DNA from: Desulfobulbaceae bacterium
GTDB lineage: Bacteria; Desulfobacterota; Desulfobulbia; Desulfobulbales; Desulfocapsaceae
Reading direction: 5' to 3'
Length of the DNA stretch: 64,000 nt
Assembly: GCA_024636345.1 (NCBI GenBank)
Contig: JAGXHG010000032.1
Span: 1 to 64,000, forward strand
Of this stretch, positions 1-8,097 are shown one piece after another. Numbering within the stretch: the first letter of the stretch is position 1; the number at the start of each line of letters is the position of its first letter. The translations under genes and the position numbers were made by a program. Below the pieces are notes generated by a model, which did not search any database, was not told where the DNA came from, and saw only the letters and a program-made list of their open reading frames with translations.

Positions 1-2
1 AG

Positions 3-278
3 TATGCATCGGGCATCTACCAAGACTCCATCAAAAAATCTGGCTTTATCTGTAGTATGAGTCGCAAAGGAAATTGCTGGGATAACGCGCCAGCTGAAAG
101 TTTTTTTCATACGCTTAAGACCGAATTAACTCATCATGAAAGATATGCAACCAGGGCCGAGGCGAAAAGTAATATTTTTGAATATATAGAGGTCTTTTAC
201 AATCGCCAGAGGCGTCACTCATCTATAGGATACTTGAGCCCAGTAGCATATGAGGCTGCTTATCAAAAAGCTGCGTAA
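3..278 (+). CDS. IS3-family transposase (OrfB), 3' part only
   Basis: The frame is already open at the first bases of the window, so only the last 91 codons are present. It holds the end of the rve/DDE integrase core: the catalytic glutamate lies in NAPAESFF, and the usual C-terminal block with RRHSSIGYLSP follows. The two catalytic aspartates and any OrfA lie outside the window, so intactness cannot be judged. The enzyme would cut and join the ends of its own insertion sequence. It sits just outside the island that is integrated in ssrA, so it is probably a separate mobile element. Confidence 0.88.
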   Translation, partial: YASGIYQDSIKKSGFICSMSRKGNCWDNAPAESFFHTLKTELTHHERYATRAEAKSNIFEYIEVFYNRQRRHSSIGYLSPVAYEAAYQKAA

Positions 279-283
279 TTATT

Positions 284-308
284 TGTCCGGAAAAGTCTTG
301 CCAGATCA
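284..308 (+). repeat. Possible right terminal inverted repeat of the IS3-type element
   Basis: Just after the transposase stop, a sequence containing TGTCCGGAAAAGTC runs to a TCA end. IS3-family elements usually start with TG and end with CA and have imperfect 20-30-bp ends close to the transposase stop. The left end is outside the window, so the pairing cannot be tested here. The exact boundary is an inference. Confidence 0.35.
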
Positions 309-410
309 CTTGTTGCAAGTAACCCATCAGAATAACAGGCATATTACGTTTCATGCATTTCAACACATATCAATTACTTTCAACGAAAAATAAACCCTGA
401 GGAGGGAACA

Positions 411-599
411 ATGCATGCTTTCACACAACCACATACAGGTTTCGAATTTTTAGAAATAGCATCGAGGGAGGTTAATTCTTGGCCAACATGGAAAAAAGAG
501 TTAGCTGGGCTATGTTGCTCTTCCAATGATAAACCAACGAATAAGGCACAAACAATCCATTCAGAATCTGACCATACAAAAAAATTGATCAAGACTTAA
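411..599 (+). CDS. Small hypothetical protein (62 aa) with SWPxWKK motif
   Basis: A 62-codon frame starts with ATG 7-8 bases after a strong Shine-Dalgarno sequence (GAGGAGG) and ends shortly before a strong terminator, so it looks like a complete one-gene transcription unit. The middle reads REVNSWPTWKKEL. Short bacterial proteins with a similar 'REV-x-SWP-x-WK' segment are common and uncharacterised. There is no signal peptide or membrane segment. The function is unknown. The ribosome site and terminator make it more credible than its length alone would. Confidence 0.55.
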   Translation: MHAFTQPHTGFEFLEIASREVNSWPTWKKELAGLCCSSNDKPTNKAQTIHSESDHTKKLIKT

Positions 600-636
600 G
601 TAAAAGTCAGTTTTATATTTTTTATTAGTACACACG

Positions 637-670
637 AGCCCTTTTCTGTTTTCAGAAAAGGGCTTTGTCA
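637..670 (+). terminator. Rho-independent terminator after the small gene
   Basis: A perfect 12-bp stem (AGCCCTTTTCTG with CAGAAAAGGGCT) closes a TTTT loop, 37 bases after the stop of the 62-codon gene. The T run after the stem is short, so the strength is uncertain. Confidence 0.75.
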
Positions 671-699
671 ATTGTAGTTTAGACTAGACAAACTGGGAA

Positions 700-760
700 A
701 GAACTGGGAAAGAAAATAGCCGAGACCAAAGAGAACAAAGCTCAATGATTTCGGCTATTT
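700..760 (-). terminator. Probable original ssrA terminator, now separated from ssrA by the island
   Basis: A perfect 10-bp stem (AAATAGCCGA with TCGGCTATTT, 27-base loop) lies directly beyond the left copy of the tmRNA 3' end. Read on the - strand it is followed by a T-rich tail. In an uninterrupted chromosome this hairpin would follow the CCA end of ssrA at once, so it is best explained as the ancestral ssrA terminator displaced by integration. The hairpin is seen directly; its history is inferred. Confidence 0.55.
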
Positions 761-761
761 A

Positions 762-786
762 AATGGTGGAGGCGGCGGGAGTCGAA
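762..786. repeat. attL: left 25-bp copy of the tmRNA 3' end
   Basis: These 25 bases are identical to the 3' end of ssrA (positions 10085-10109): they contain the CCA end, the 3' acceptor strand and part of the T arm, reading GGTGGAGGCGGCGGGAGTCG on the + strand. Bases on both sides differ from the other copy. Tyrosine recombinases commonly use tRNA or tmRNA 3' ends as attachment sites and leave such a duplication. Confidence 0.9.
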
Positions 787-1080
787 ATTCGACACCCTTT
801 TACATACCTGAAAGAGAATATTTAGTATCAAACTACAACCTCATCATAGCACGCAATTCCTTACCCTGCAAGGGGTTAGAAAACAAATAGGATCAGCAAC
901 AAGACAATAGGCTCTGAATTTAAGTCCGTTTTAAAATACAAATATTAGCATATGTTATGTGGTACGGCGTGTAGCACGTATATATTTAAACGAAAAATTT
1001 ATCTTGGCAACAAAAGGCTAAAAACGATAGATATGAAGCCCTTTATCTGGAACAATGTAGAGGTGAGAGTTATTGGGAAA

Positions 1081-1142
1081 GGGAAGGAGACGCAAAGCTA
1101 AACGAGTTCAAAGTCGTATCGCTAGCATCTTGTCTCCTTCCC
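1081..1142. repeat. 11-bp perfect inverted repeat, 40-base loop
   Basis: GGGAAGGAGAC pairs perfectly with GTCTCCTTCCC across 40 bases. There is no adjacent T run, so this is not an obvious terminator. It may be a structured RNA or a protein-binding site in the island end. Confidence 0.6.
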
Positions 1143-1323
1143 TCAAATCCGCAATCGAACCGGCGTCCCAAATCCTCCATATTTTATATTCTATACCGAG
1201 TCCCAGGCTTCACTATCAGAATCTCGCCAAGACCGACTAAAATTTAGAACCAATGTTTTATATTTGTAATGCAGGCTATCCAACCGCTATAACACGAAAT
1301 CAGAGATCATAGCTTTTTTACAG

Positions 1324-1368
1324 TTAATTTTCCTACCCTTCCAGCAAACCCTTGCTATTAAAGGATCT
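1324..1368. repeat. 45-bp direct repeat, copy 1
   Basis: Begins TTAATTTTCCTACCCTTCCA and ends with ATTAAAGGATCT. A second copy with about five mismatches begins 90 bases further right, so the unit and the gap between copies are both about 45 bases. Confidence 0.8.
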
Positions 1369-1413
1369 GCGACAAACTCACACACACCTAGTTTCTCTTT
1401 ATCTTATAGAGCA

Positions 1414-1458
1414 TTAATTTTCCTACCCTTCCAGAAAACCTTTAGTATTAAAGGATCT
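1414..1458. repeat. 45-bp direct repeat, copy 2
   Basis: Nearly identical to the copy at 1324-1368. It ends 12 bases beyond the stop of the helicase-like gene, which reads in from the right, so it lies in that gene's 3' untranslated region. Confidence 0.8.
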
Positions 1459-1470
1459 ATGATTTTGATA

Positions 1471-3615
1471 TTATGCTATATCGTAACAGGCCGGAAAACC
1501 AGCCAAGGATTTATTTGAGAAACCTAACTTGGTACATGCATCCCGTATTGACTTGACGCCTCCTTTTTTAAGCAAATCTATAAGTTCTTTACTAGAATAC
1601 CGACCAGGATAAGACTTAGCGAGAACAGCAAGTCTGGACTGAACCGTACTTTTACTAGTGCTGCCTTCCTTTCTACCTGTTTTCGCTAGTCTCATAGAAT
1701 CAAAATCGAAATCCCAATCATGGTCAAAGACCAATCCAGGCATCTCACGCTTAATATCACTCAAGAGCCGTTTGGTCACATGATCGGTCTTTCCAGGTAA
1801 CAATATATATATATGACACTCTGGGCAGTCACCATCTTTGCTATCCACCTTCCGAGTAGCAATTCTATTGATACCCTGAATAACGTTATTGCTTATCATG
1901 CTTAATCGAAGCTCTTCTCGAACATCCGGAAAAGCTCTAAATTTGGGTTTCGAAAACCATTCTTGATCCTGCACACCATTTAACGCCATAAAAGATGTTG
2001 CAGAGTAGTGGGCAGGGGGATAAGGCAGGCTCAAAATAAAAACATTCTTGCAATCTCTATAATCATTCGAACCATCAATATTGAACCAATGATCGAAATG
2101 TAGGTTAGAATTAACATTTGAAAGTCCTTGTGTAACAACACGATCACTCATATCATTATATTTAGTTTCACGGCTGAGACTATTCGCGTGGTCAAGGAAG
2201 CGTTCCTCTACGGACTTATGTGTTATGACTAATATGTTTTCAGCTCCTGTAACACTAGAAATCTCTTCGAAAAGACTGCTTGCTCTTTTCCTATCTTTCA
2301 TAGATCCATAGACAGAACCTTTACCCACTTTATAACCATGCCCGATATGTAGAGTTGCATTACGATAAGTCCTAGCATTCTTCGGTACATCATTCACAAT
2401 TTCAGCGTCAGGAGTACAAAGATATAAGGCATTGACTTCAGCGGTAGCATCCAAAACAACGGCACCAACACTATTTTCAGGTACAATCCTTCTAGATGTT
2501 CTAATATTTTTGTAGCCACCACACTTCTCGTAATACAGCCATTCTCGCCATGCTTCCGAAAGACCACTGATAGCCTTAACTTGCTGCTCGCGCTGGCTCT
2601 GCTGGAGTTCTTTCTTATAAGGAAGATGCTTATACCCCGCGGACTGAAGATCCTCTATGAATAGAGTAAGGTCAGGCATGACATCTTCTTCACGCTCAAC
2701 GAGAGTTTCCTGTTTAGTGTTACCTTCATCTTCGATCTTATCAAGAGTATCAACCATATCCCTGACAGCTTCAATCTCACTTGAATACCGTTCATGCATA
2801 AACTTAGGCAGAAAATTGAGGCATTGGCGCAAAGCAGTAACATCAACACAATAGTCATCAACTAAATCGAGACATTCATCAACGATAGTCAATTTACGTT
2901 TCAATTCCTCAGAAAAGAAAACATCGGGAAATGCTTTTTCCAACTCTGGATTTCCCAGGCGCACTTGACGTGATCCCCAATTGTATAGCTTATTATGAAC
3001 TGTATCCTCCTTCATTGCTGCGTGAAGAGCATTTTGAAATTTAACATGTGTAATGATCGCGACAGGATAATTTGATAATTCAGATAGTTCAGTTCCAGAA
3101 TCAGTATAAAAGGCAATACAAGCAGGATCACCATTAGGGCGGCGGCCTTCCCGAAGAATATCGCCATATATCTTTTTGCAATCTTCGATTCTTCTTGTAA
3201 CAATTAAGATACCGGGATGATCACTATCTGATAATTCTGACATAGCGATACAATACTTGATAAGGCACTGTGTCTTCCCTGTTCCTGTTGGTGCCGGAAT
3301 CACTCTGAATTTTTTTGCTTCATCTGATATGGGTCCATCAGGAGAAGGAGCTAATGCTATCCGATAATTAAATTCTCTGGCAATAATACTCCAAACCTCT
3401 AGAAGGTTATCGTTCCCTTCTACGACATAACCGTTTTCTTCCCATCGGTTAGCCATAAACTTCTTGAACTTGTTAGGCTCAATTCCACTGGATGTTGCTA
3501 TACCATTTAGAGGTTTCATAAGGCTGGATACTTTGCCAGTTTCACGTTCAGTCATAATTTTTCTCCGGATAGGGGCCAGAAACCGAGATCCTTTTTCGCT
3601 TGTGTCAATATACAT
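1471..3615 (-). CDS. SF2 helicase-like ATPase of the island (714 aa)
   Basis: The start chosen is the ATG of MYIDTSEKG, which follows GGAGG at ideal spacing; an ATG four codons upstream overlaps that site. A Walker A motif APTGTGKT lies near residue 110, a Walker B-like LTIVDEC near 245, and QGINRIATR near 580 resembles helicase motif VI. The order fits a superfamily 2 nucleic-acid helicase/translocase. The last 60 residues, rich in lysine and serine, may be a small DNA-binding domain. It is the largest cargo gene and probably acts in replication, mobilisation or defence of the island; the sequence does not say which. It is a single-gene unit, preceded by a G-rich tract about 100 bases upstream. 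Confidence 0.78.
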   Translation of the reverse strand: MYIDTSEKGSRFLAPIRRKIMTERETGKVSSLMKPLNGIATSSGIEPNKFKKFMANRWEENGYVVEGNDNLLEVWSIIAREFNYRIALAPSPDGPISDEAKKFRVIPAPTGTGKTQCLIKYCIAMSELSDSDHPGILIVTRRIEDCKKIYGDILREGRRPNGDPACIAFYTDSGTELSELSNYPVAIITHVKFQNALHAAMKEDTVHNKLYNWGSRQVRLGNPELEKAFPDVFFSEELKRKLTIVDECLDLVDDYCVDVTALRQCLNFLPKFMHERYSSEIEAVRDMVDTLDKIEDEGNTKQETLVEREEDVMPDLTLFIEDLQSAGYKHLPYKKELQQSQREQQVKAISGLSEAWREWLYYEKCGGYKNIRTSRRIVPENSVGAVVLDATAEVNALYLCTPDAEIVNDVPKNARTYRNATLHIGHGYKVGKGSVYGSMKDRKRASSLFEEISSVTGAENILVITHKSVEERFLDHANSLSRETKYNDMSDRVVTQGLSNVNSNLHFDHWFNIDGSNDYRDCKNVFILSLPYPPAHYSATSFMALNGVQDQEWFSKPKFRAFPDVREELRLSMISNNVIQGINRIATRKVDSKDGDCPECHIYILLPGKTDHVTKRLLSDIKREMPGLVFDHDWDFDFDSMRLAKTGRKEGSTSKSTVQSRLAVLAKSYPGRYSSKELIDLLKKGGVKSIRDACTKLGFSNKSLAGFPACYDIA

Positions 3616-5104
3616 TACATCCTCCATTGACTAATTGGTTTAGGTAAACGAAATGCCTACCTACAATGAACAACTGTTGCGCCTATCTTTTTAATATGAT
3701 TCAACATTTTATGATTTTGTTCTTTGCGGGGGGGGGAGGGGCACGAATTATCTTAAGAAGTTATGACCAAAATTATCTGTATCTACAGGTAGTCCTTTAA
3801 TATGATCTTGATAGTGCTTAGGGGAATCTGAAGGGATAGGCAGGACCTAAAAACATGGAAACTTGTGAGGATTTGCAATCCAGGGATAACACCGTGAGCA
3901 ATACAGGTCAGGAGGTAGGCAACAGGTTGAGCAGAAGAAAACACCATTAGTTTAAATAACTTCTTCCATCCTGGTTAATGGAACGGACTATGGCCTTGTG
4001 TGGTACGAGGTTGTCATATCACCTATTTCTGTGTGGTATGATGCTCAGAATGGACTTAATGCGAGGTATTTATAAGGGAGGAGTAAGCATCTGCTCAAGA
4101 GCTTGAATCGTTACGGCTCTGGCACAGGGAAGGATTTTAGAGGGTTCCAGGGTCGGCTATTGGTGGAGGCTGCACGAGGCGATGCAAGCGCGACAGCAAC
4201 GCAGCTACCCCTGATCTGAGAATAGGCATAATCCGGCTCTGACATCATTATGAAGCTCTTAATGTGGGTACAACATGTGAGGAGTTGACGAGATAAACGC
4301 CAAGTGTGAGGAAGGATGGGAAGGGACCGAACCATACGGGGGAAAAAGCATCTTTGGGTAGGTGAATTGCCCCCCACGAAATAGAAAATAAAAAATTAGA
4401 TGCTTAGTGCAGAGATTATGCTTTCTTTATAACTCACAGGATGTAATAAAAATAATATATTCCAATATATTATATGTATGCTCATTTATGAAAAGCCAGA
4501 TTAAATAAGAAAAATTGAAATAGCTAGTTTCAATATCGTCTGACATAAGTTGGGAGAAAGACCAGAGCTAATCTGACACCTTGTTTATTTGTAAGCGCAA
4601 ATTAAACACCGCTCACAGTATGCCCCAGAGCTAAATATGTCTGGCCGAGATTATACGGTAGCAGTGCTCTATAGTCATCCTCTGATGAGCCGGTGTAGAT
4701 ATCGACCGAGTTAACCAGCCCGCCTACCAGTTTAGCAACCAACTTTGAGCGTGGCACAATGTTGCTGCAAATTCAAGAAAACGCGCGTGCTTGCGGGTCT
4801 GGTTAAACGATTTGTTAGCCTGGCGCCTTGTATGTAATTGTCTAGAATTGCAGTGCTTTCATGAGATATTCTCGTAAGGTTTTTCTTGTTTCTATAATTG
4901 CAGAAACAACCGTATACCCCCATTAACTTTTGTCATAGTTGTATTTGATATGGGGTTATTGTTGATGGGGTACCATATATTCAGTTGCAACATGTGCCAA
5001 TAAACCGGAACGGGTTTCCCTTATTGTGGTTGCTTTTCAAACCACAAACAAATTTTATGGTGGTGTTGCTTGGTTAGCTGAGTTTTTTGACCAAAACTTG
5101 GTGC
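3616..5104. other. 1.5-kb region without a clear gene
   Basis: No frame here has both a ribosome site and protein-like composition. Visible items: a run of nine G followed by A and GGGG (3729-3742) upstream of the helicase gene; an open stretch on the - strand (about 4603-4740) reading NSVDIYTG...YNLGQTYLALGHT before a stop, probably the tail of a lost gene; and a long imperfect fold that resembles an integron attC site (4708-4821). The right third is A+T-rich. The region looks like the debris of several insertions. Confidence 0.5.
4708..4821 (-). other. Possible integron attC-like recombination site (degenerate)
   Basis: Read on the - strand, the segment starts with GGCTAACAAATCGTTTAACC and ends with GGGCTGGTTAACTC. 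The outer arms pair (GTTTAACCAGACCCGC against GCGGGCTGGTTAAC), and inner blocks such as CACGCGCGTTTTCTTG resemble the long VCR-type attC sites of marine bacteria. Its length of about 114 bases fits that class. Both simple-site cores differ from consensus (RYYYAAC and GTTRRRY) by one base. No integron integrase is in the window. The fold is seen directly; the attC identity is an inference. Confidence 0.4.
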
Positions 5105-6685
5105 TTATTTGTGTTGCCGAATTCTTAATCTAGACCTCAGATTAACCAAGAAACTTTTATATAAGTTATATGGCGTCCATACAGCCCCTTTATTTTCGTT
5201 TTTGTCTGCGATACTAATCAAGAAACTTTTATCTAAGTTATATGGCGTCCATATAGCCCCTTTATTTTCGTTTTTGTCTGCGATACCAATTTCAATGACA
5301 TTTTTTTCTTTTAGAGTATTCAAAGAGTTCAAGAAAATCGTATGTTGGTTCTCTTTTTTTACAGAAAACTGACTTATATGCTCACTATTTATTGATATAT
5401 ACATATCGATGTCATCCATAGAGCCAGCTTCATCAGATCTTATTAATATTTTCTTTGATTCAACAAATGAACGAGTTAAGAAAAGTCTGACACGATTAAA
5501 TCCTTTACGCCAATCACTATTAAAATCTTGTTTAACATTCCAACCATTCATTAAGAGAAACTTTGAACTGTTCATGAATGGAAAATTATTAAAATATTTT
5601 TCTGGTATATGTGGTAAAAGAAAATTTATAGATTCAGTTGGGTTTCCAATATATTGAAAAAGTAATTTAGTAGGTATCTCCTCCGAGCATTTTATTGTTT
5701 CAGGAATTTCAATGTCAGAAACATTGATAAGAGAGCTAATATTCCCTGCCCTAGACTCAAGATAAGATTTACTTTTTGAATTAATTTTCCAGTAAGTTGG
5801 TATATCTGAAATTTCACTATTTTCATGAATCTTCATTGTAAGTATTGTTGCATATGGATCAAGCATTTCCAGAGGCTCAATATATTTATTGAATGGGATT
5901 ACACCTTCATTTACACCATTCATTACCATTGGATGATTGTCAAATATTCGTAATTCTTCTTGCTCATGCTCTTCATGGTTTGCAACCCTTTTAGAAAAAG
6001 GATCAGAAATCAAAAACACACAACCTCCAGGCTTTGTAACACGATACATCTCTTTAACAGATGCAAGCTGTTCATTCATATGATGTAGTGCGGCGTTTGC
6101 AATCGTATAATCAAATGTATTAGAGGTAAATGGTAAACAATCAGAGTTCCCACCTAACCATTGTGCCTCTGGAACAATCTGAGAACCACTCAATATCGAG
6201 GTTGGGTTATAATCAAGACAAACGAGTTTAGCCCCACGATTTATAAGTCTTACACTATCCGAACCTAAGCCTGCCCCTATATCAAGACAGAGCTTGTTAT
6301 TAAAGTTAACATCTTTAGTTAGCAATTCAAATCCAGCCCATTCACGCAAACGAACTTGTTGAGCCATTTCAGTACTGCCAGGTACGACATTTTTTTTAAC
6401 ATTGGCTTTCTTTTGAATATAAGTACTCTCAAATTTATCATTAAATGTTTTTTCAGACTCTTCAATGTTTTTTCTAACCTTCATAGGTTCTATAGGAGCT
6501 GAAATCTTTGATGTGATTTCCATCAGCCCTAAAGTGTCATCATCATTGTAACTTCCAAGAAACTTAATACCTTTATAGCTAGGATATTCATGCCCACATT
6601 TTATGCATTTTAAAGGCTTTTTATATATATCTAAAGAATGATGGCCACAGAAAACACACCTAATATTTTCAATATTTATTTTCAT
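5105..6685 (-). CDS. Zinc-ribbon class I SAM-dependent methyltransferase (about 526 aa)
   Basis: The start chosen is the ATG of MKINIENIRC; a TTG 14 codons upstream is possible, and neither has a strong ribosome site. Residues 8-30 form a zinc ribbon (CVFCG ... CIKCG). Around residue 131 comes the SAM-binding loop LDIGAGLGSDS, then the acidic LVCLDYNP strand, and later ANAALHHM and VTKPGGCVFLISDP, typical of the Methyltransf_11 fold. The 250-residue C-terminal part is unassigned and ends with a tandemly repeated 24-residue unit. The base composition is A+T-rich, unlike the core genome, which suggests transfer. The substrate is unknown; a surface-polysaccharide or small-molecule role is only a guess. 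Confidence 0.75.
   Translation of the reverse strand: MKINIENIRCVFCGHHSLDIYKKPLKCIKCGHEYPSYKGIKFLGSYNDDDTLGLMEITSKISAPIEPMKVRKNIEESEKTFNDKFESTYIQKKANVKKNVVPGSTEMAQQVRLREWAGFELLTKDVNFNNKLCLDIGAGLGSDSVRLINRGAKLVCLDYNPTSILSGSQIVPEAQWLGGNSDCLPFTSNTFDYTIANAALHHMNEQLASVKEMYRVTKPGGCVFLISDPFSKRVANHEEHEQEELRIFDNHPMVMNGVNEGVIPFNKYIEPLEMLDPYATILTMKIHENSEISDIPTYWKINSKSKSYLESRAGNISSLINVSDIEIPETIKCSEEIPTKLLFQYIGNPTESINFLLPHIPEKYFNNFPFMNSSKFLLMNGWNVKQDFNSDWRKGFNRVRLFLTRSFVESKKILIRSDEAGSMDDIDMYISINSEHISQFSVKKENQHTIFLNSLNTLKEKNVIEIGIADKNENKGAIWTPYNLDKSFLISIADKNENKGAVWTPYNLYKSFLVNLRSRLRIRQHK
5147..5290 (-). repeat. Tandem 72-bp duplication inside the methyltransferase gene
   Basis: Two nearly identical 72-bp units lie head to tail and keep the reading frame (24 codons each). 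They encode two copies of a segment around IADKNENKGAIWTPYNL. Only a few bases differ, so the duplication is recent. Confidence 0.88.
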
Positions 6686-6821
6686 AATAATTTTTGGTTC
6701 ATTCGTAAAAAAGTTGAAGTTCAACAACCGTTAGTAACTGTATGAAAAAAAAGCATCGGATTTAACCAACTCTGTTAAAGTTTTGTTTGCGCACAGAACC
6801 TTGACAGAGAGGAGAAACCCG

Positions 6822-7040
6822 ATGCATCTCAAGACTATCACGGAGCTGCTTGCTTTGCCAAACTTTCAAGTTGTCAAAATGCTCGAACAGACTGAAACTA
6901 GAATTCATCTACTCGTTGAGTTAATCGAGTTGGTCGAGCCCGTTTGCTCTGCCTGTGGCATGGTTCATCATACTCCAATCCACAGTATAGGGTGGATCCG
7001 ATCTAAGCTTCTACATCTGATTTCATTGGAAATTATTTAA
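6822..7040 (+). pseudogene. ISL3-family transposase, N-terminal fragment
   Basis: Starts with ATG after GAGAGGAG and reads MHLKTITELLALPNF..., the typical ISL3 N-terminus, followed by a zinc-finger pair (CSACG) and HTPIHSIGW. The homology stops there and the frame ends after about 72 codons, while intact ISL3 transposases have about 400-430 residues. The DDE domain is absent, so this is a dead remnant. Its last bases overlap the end of the convergent membrane-protein gene, suggesting a deletion joined the two. Confidence 0.75.
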
Positions 7041-7707
7041 TAATTCCATATCTGACAAATAACGCTATTTTAATTGACAGATTTATTAGTAGATAAATTA
7101 CTCCTGAACCCAGCAAGAAAATAGTTAGAGGAAGGAGTATTGAAACAACGTATGAATATTTCTCTCGGGTCGAATTTTTCTGAACCTCTTCTTTTGCAAT
7201 TACAAATAAGTTTTGGTATTTTTCTGCTGTCTTTTTATCAAGAAAACTGAAAATTCCATAGTTGTACTCTGAACACCTCAGTGCTGCCATTTTCGAAGTG
7301 TCAGATCCTGTAGTATCGGAAACTGGAGACAATGTACAGACATCGTCACGATATCCATGAATGCCTCCCCCGACAGTAATGGTCTCAACTCCTCCTGCCC
7401 TTATGATTACTTCTTGTTGAATACCATTCTTGTCGTCCTCAAGTACACGAAGCCCTTCTAAGGCCACTTTTTCGTGAAATCCACCATGAAGGATAGCTCC
7501 GTTCCATAGGAACAGGTCTGGCTCTACAATCCAGCTCCCTGGGGACGTTATCCATGAATGGCATTCATATTGTCGGCCGGTAGAATCCTTCATGCATTGA
7601 ACAATATGATCGTCAAAAAAAATGTTATTTTCAGCACTCCACCATCCAAGGACAAGAAGTGGAAGAAAAAGAACGAAAAAAAATCTCTTGTATTGGCTTT
7701 TGTTCAT
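7033..7707 (-). CDS. Hypothetical membrane protein (224 aa)
   Basis: A membrane segment lies near the N-terminus (FFFVLFLPLLVLGWW), followed by about 140 residues with several cysteines that would face the periplasm, and a second, long hydrophobic segment near residues 180-212. No family is recognised. It lies just downstream of a tiny secreted MORN-like peptide gene on the same strand, and the two are probably co-transcribed. The end of the gene overlaps the ISL3 fragment, so the native C-terminus may have been altered. The function is unknown; an envelope role is inferred from topology only. Confidence 0.6.
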   Translation of the reverse strand: MNKSQYKRFFFVLFLPLLVLGWWSAENNIFFDDHIVQCMKDSTGRQYECHSWITSPGSWIVEPDLFLWNGAILHGGFHEKVALEGLRVLEDDKNGIQQEVIIRAGGVETITVGGGIHGYRDDVCTLSPVSDTTGSDTSKMAALRCSEYNYGIFSFLDKKTAEKYQNLFVIAKEEVQKNSTREKYSYVVSILLPLTIFLLGSGVIYLLINLSIKIALFVRYGIIK

Positions 7708-7740
7708 TATTTATTCGGTACCTCCGAACATAGCATTGAT

Positions 7741-7908
7741 TTACCATCCAGCCACTCCCCCCACATATTGTGAGCCAGCGGGCAATTTGTGTGTTCCTTG
7801 CCCATTTACACAGTCACCTTCAATGCACGTGATGACCTCCCCCCTGGCAATAGTTAAGCTAGGTAGTAAACAGAGAGAGAAAACGAATAAGTAGAACAAT
7901 TTCTTAAT
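7741..7908 (-). CDS. Tiny secreted MORN-like peptide (55 codons, ATT or lost start)
   Basis: The frame reads (I)KKLFYLFVFSLCLLPS..., a textbook signal peptide ending near LTIARG, then CIEGDCVNGQGTHKLPAG and SQYVGG, which match one MORN repeat (GxCxNGxGTxxxPxGxxYxG). There is no ATG, GTG or TTG ahead of the signal peptide: the codon where ATG is expected is ATT, five bases after AGAGGG, and an in-frame stop lies four codons further up. Either ATT is used as a rare start or the ATG was mutated. It lies directly upstream of the 224-aa membrane protein gene. A MORN protein normally carries several repeats, so this one may be truncated. Confidence 0.5.
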   Translation of the reverse strand: MKKLFYLFVFSLCLLPSLTIARGEVITCIEGDCVNGQGTHKLPAGSQYVGGVAGW

Positions 7909-8097
7909 GGAATCCCTCTAGGAAGACATTTGCAGTGCACATTTCAACCTAACAAAAAAACACCATGTCAGTTTTGGATACATTAATTGGTCCAGAGGTT
8001 TCTAAACATCCTAGGGGCCAGATGGTATGGAGAATCTTGGCTGCGCCTGAATCAGATGTCATGCAAGACTCAGGCCAGACCTTTCACCCCAAAGATT

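Larger units (their letters stand above)
787..1470. other. Non-coding left end of the island with several repeats
   Basis: No convincing gene is seen on either strand. The stretch holds a long-loop inverted repeat (1081-1142), a short palindrome near 964-981 (CGTG-TAG-CACG core) and two 45-bp direct repeats (1324-1458). These could be excision or replication control sites, or a structured RNA. No function can be assigned from the sequence alone. Confidence 0.5.

Noticed and set aside
1324-1458. Minimal CRISPR array (two 45-bp repeats with one 45-bp spacer)
   Set aside because: Only two imperfect copies, AT-rich repeats without a stable palindrome, and no cas genes in the window.
4111-4377. 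88-codon frame on the - strand in the island
   Set aside because: No ribosome site, biased low-complexity composition and no domain; likely chance.
7622-7894. + strand frames opposite the MORN-like peptide
   Set aside because: No start context, and the - strand frame explains the sequence with a signal peptide and a repeat motif.
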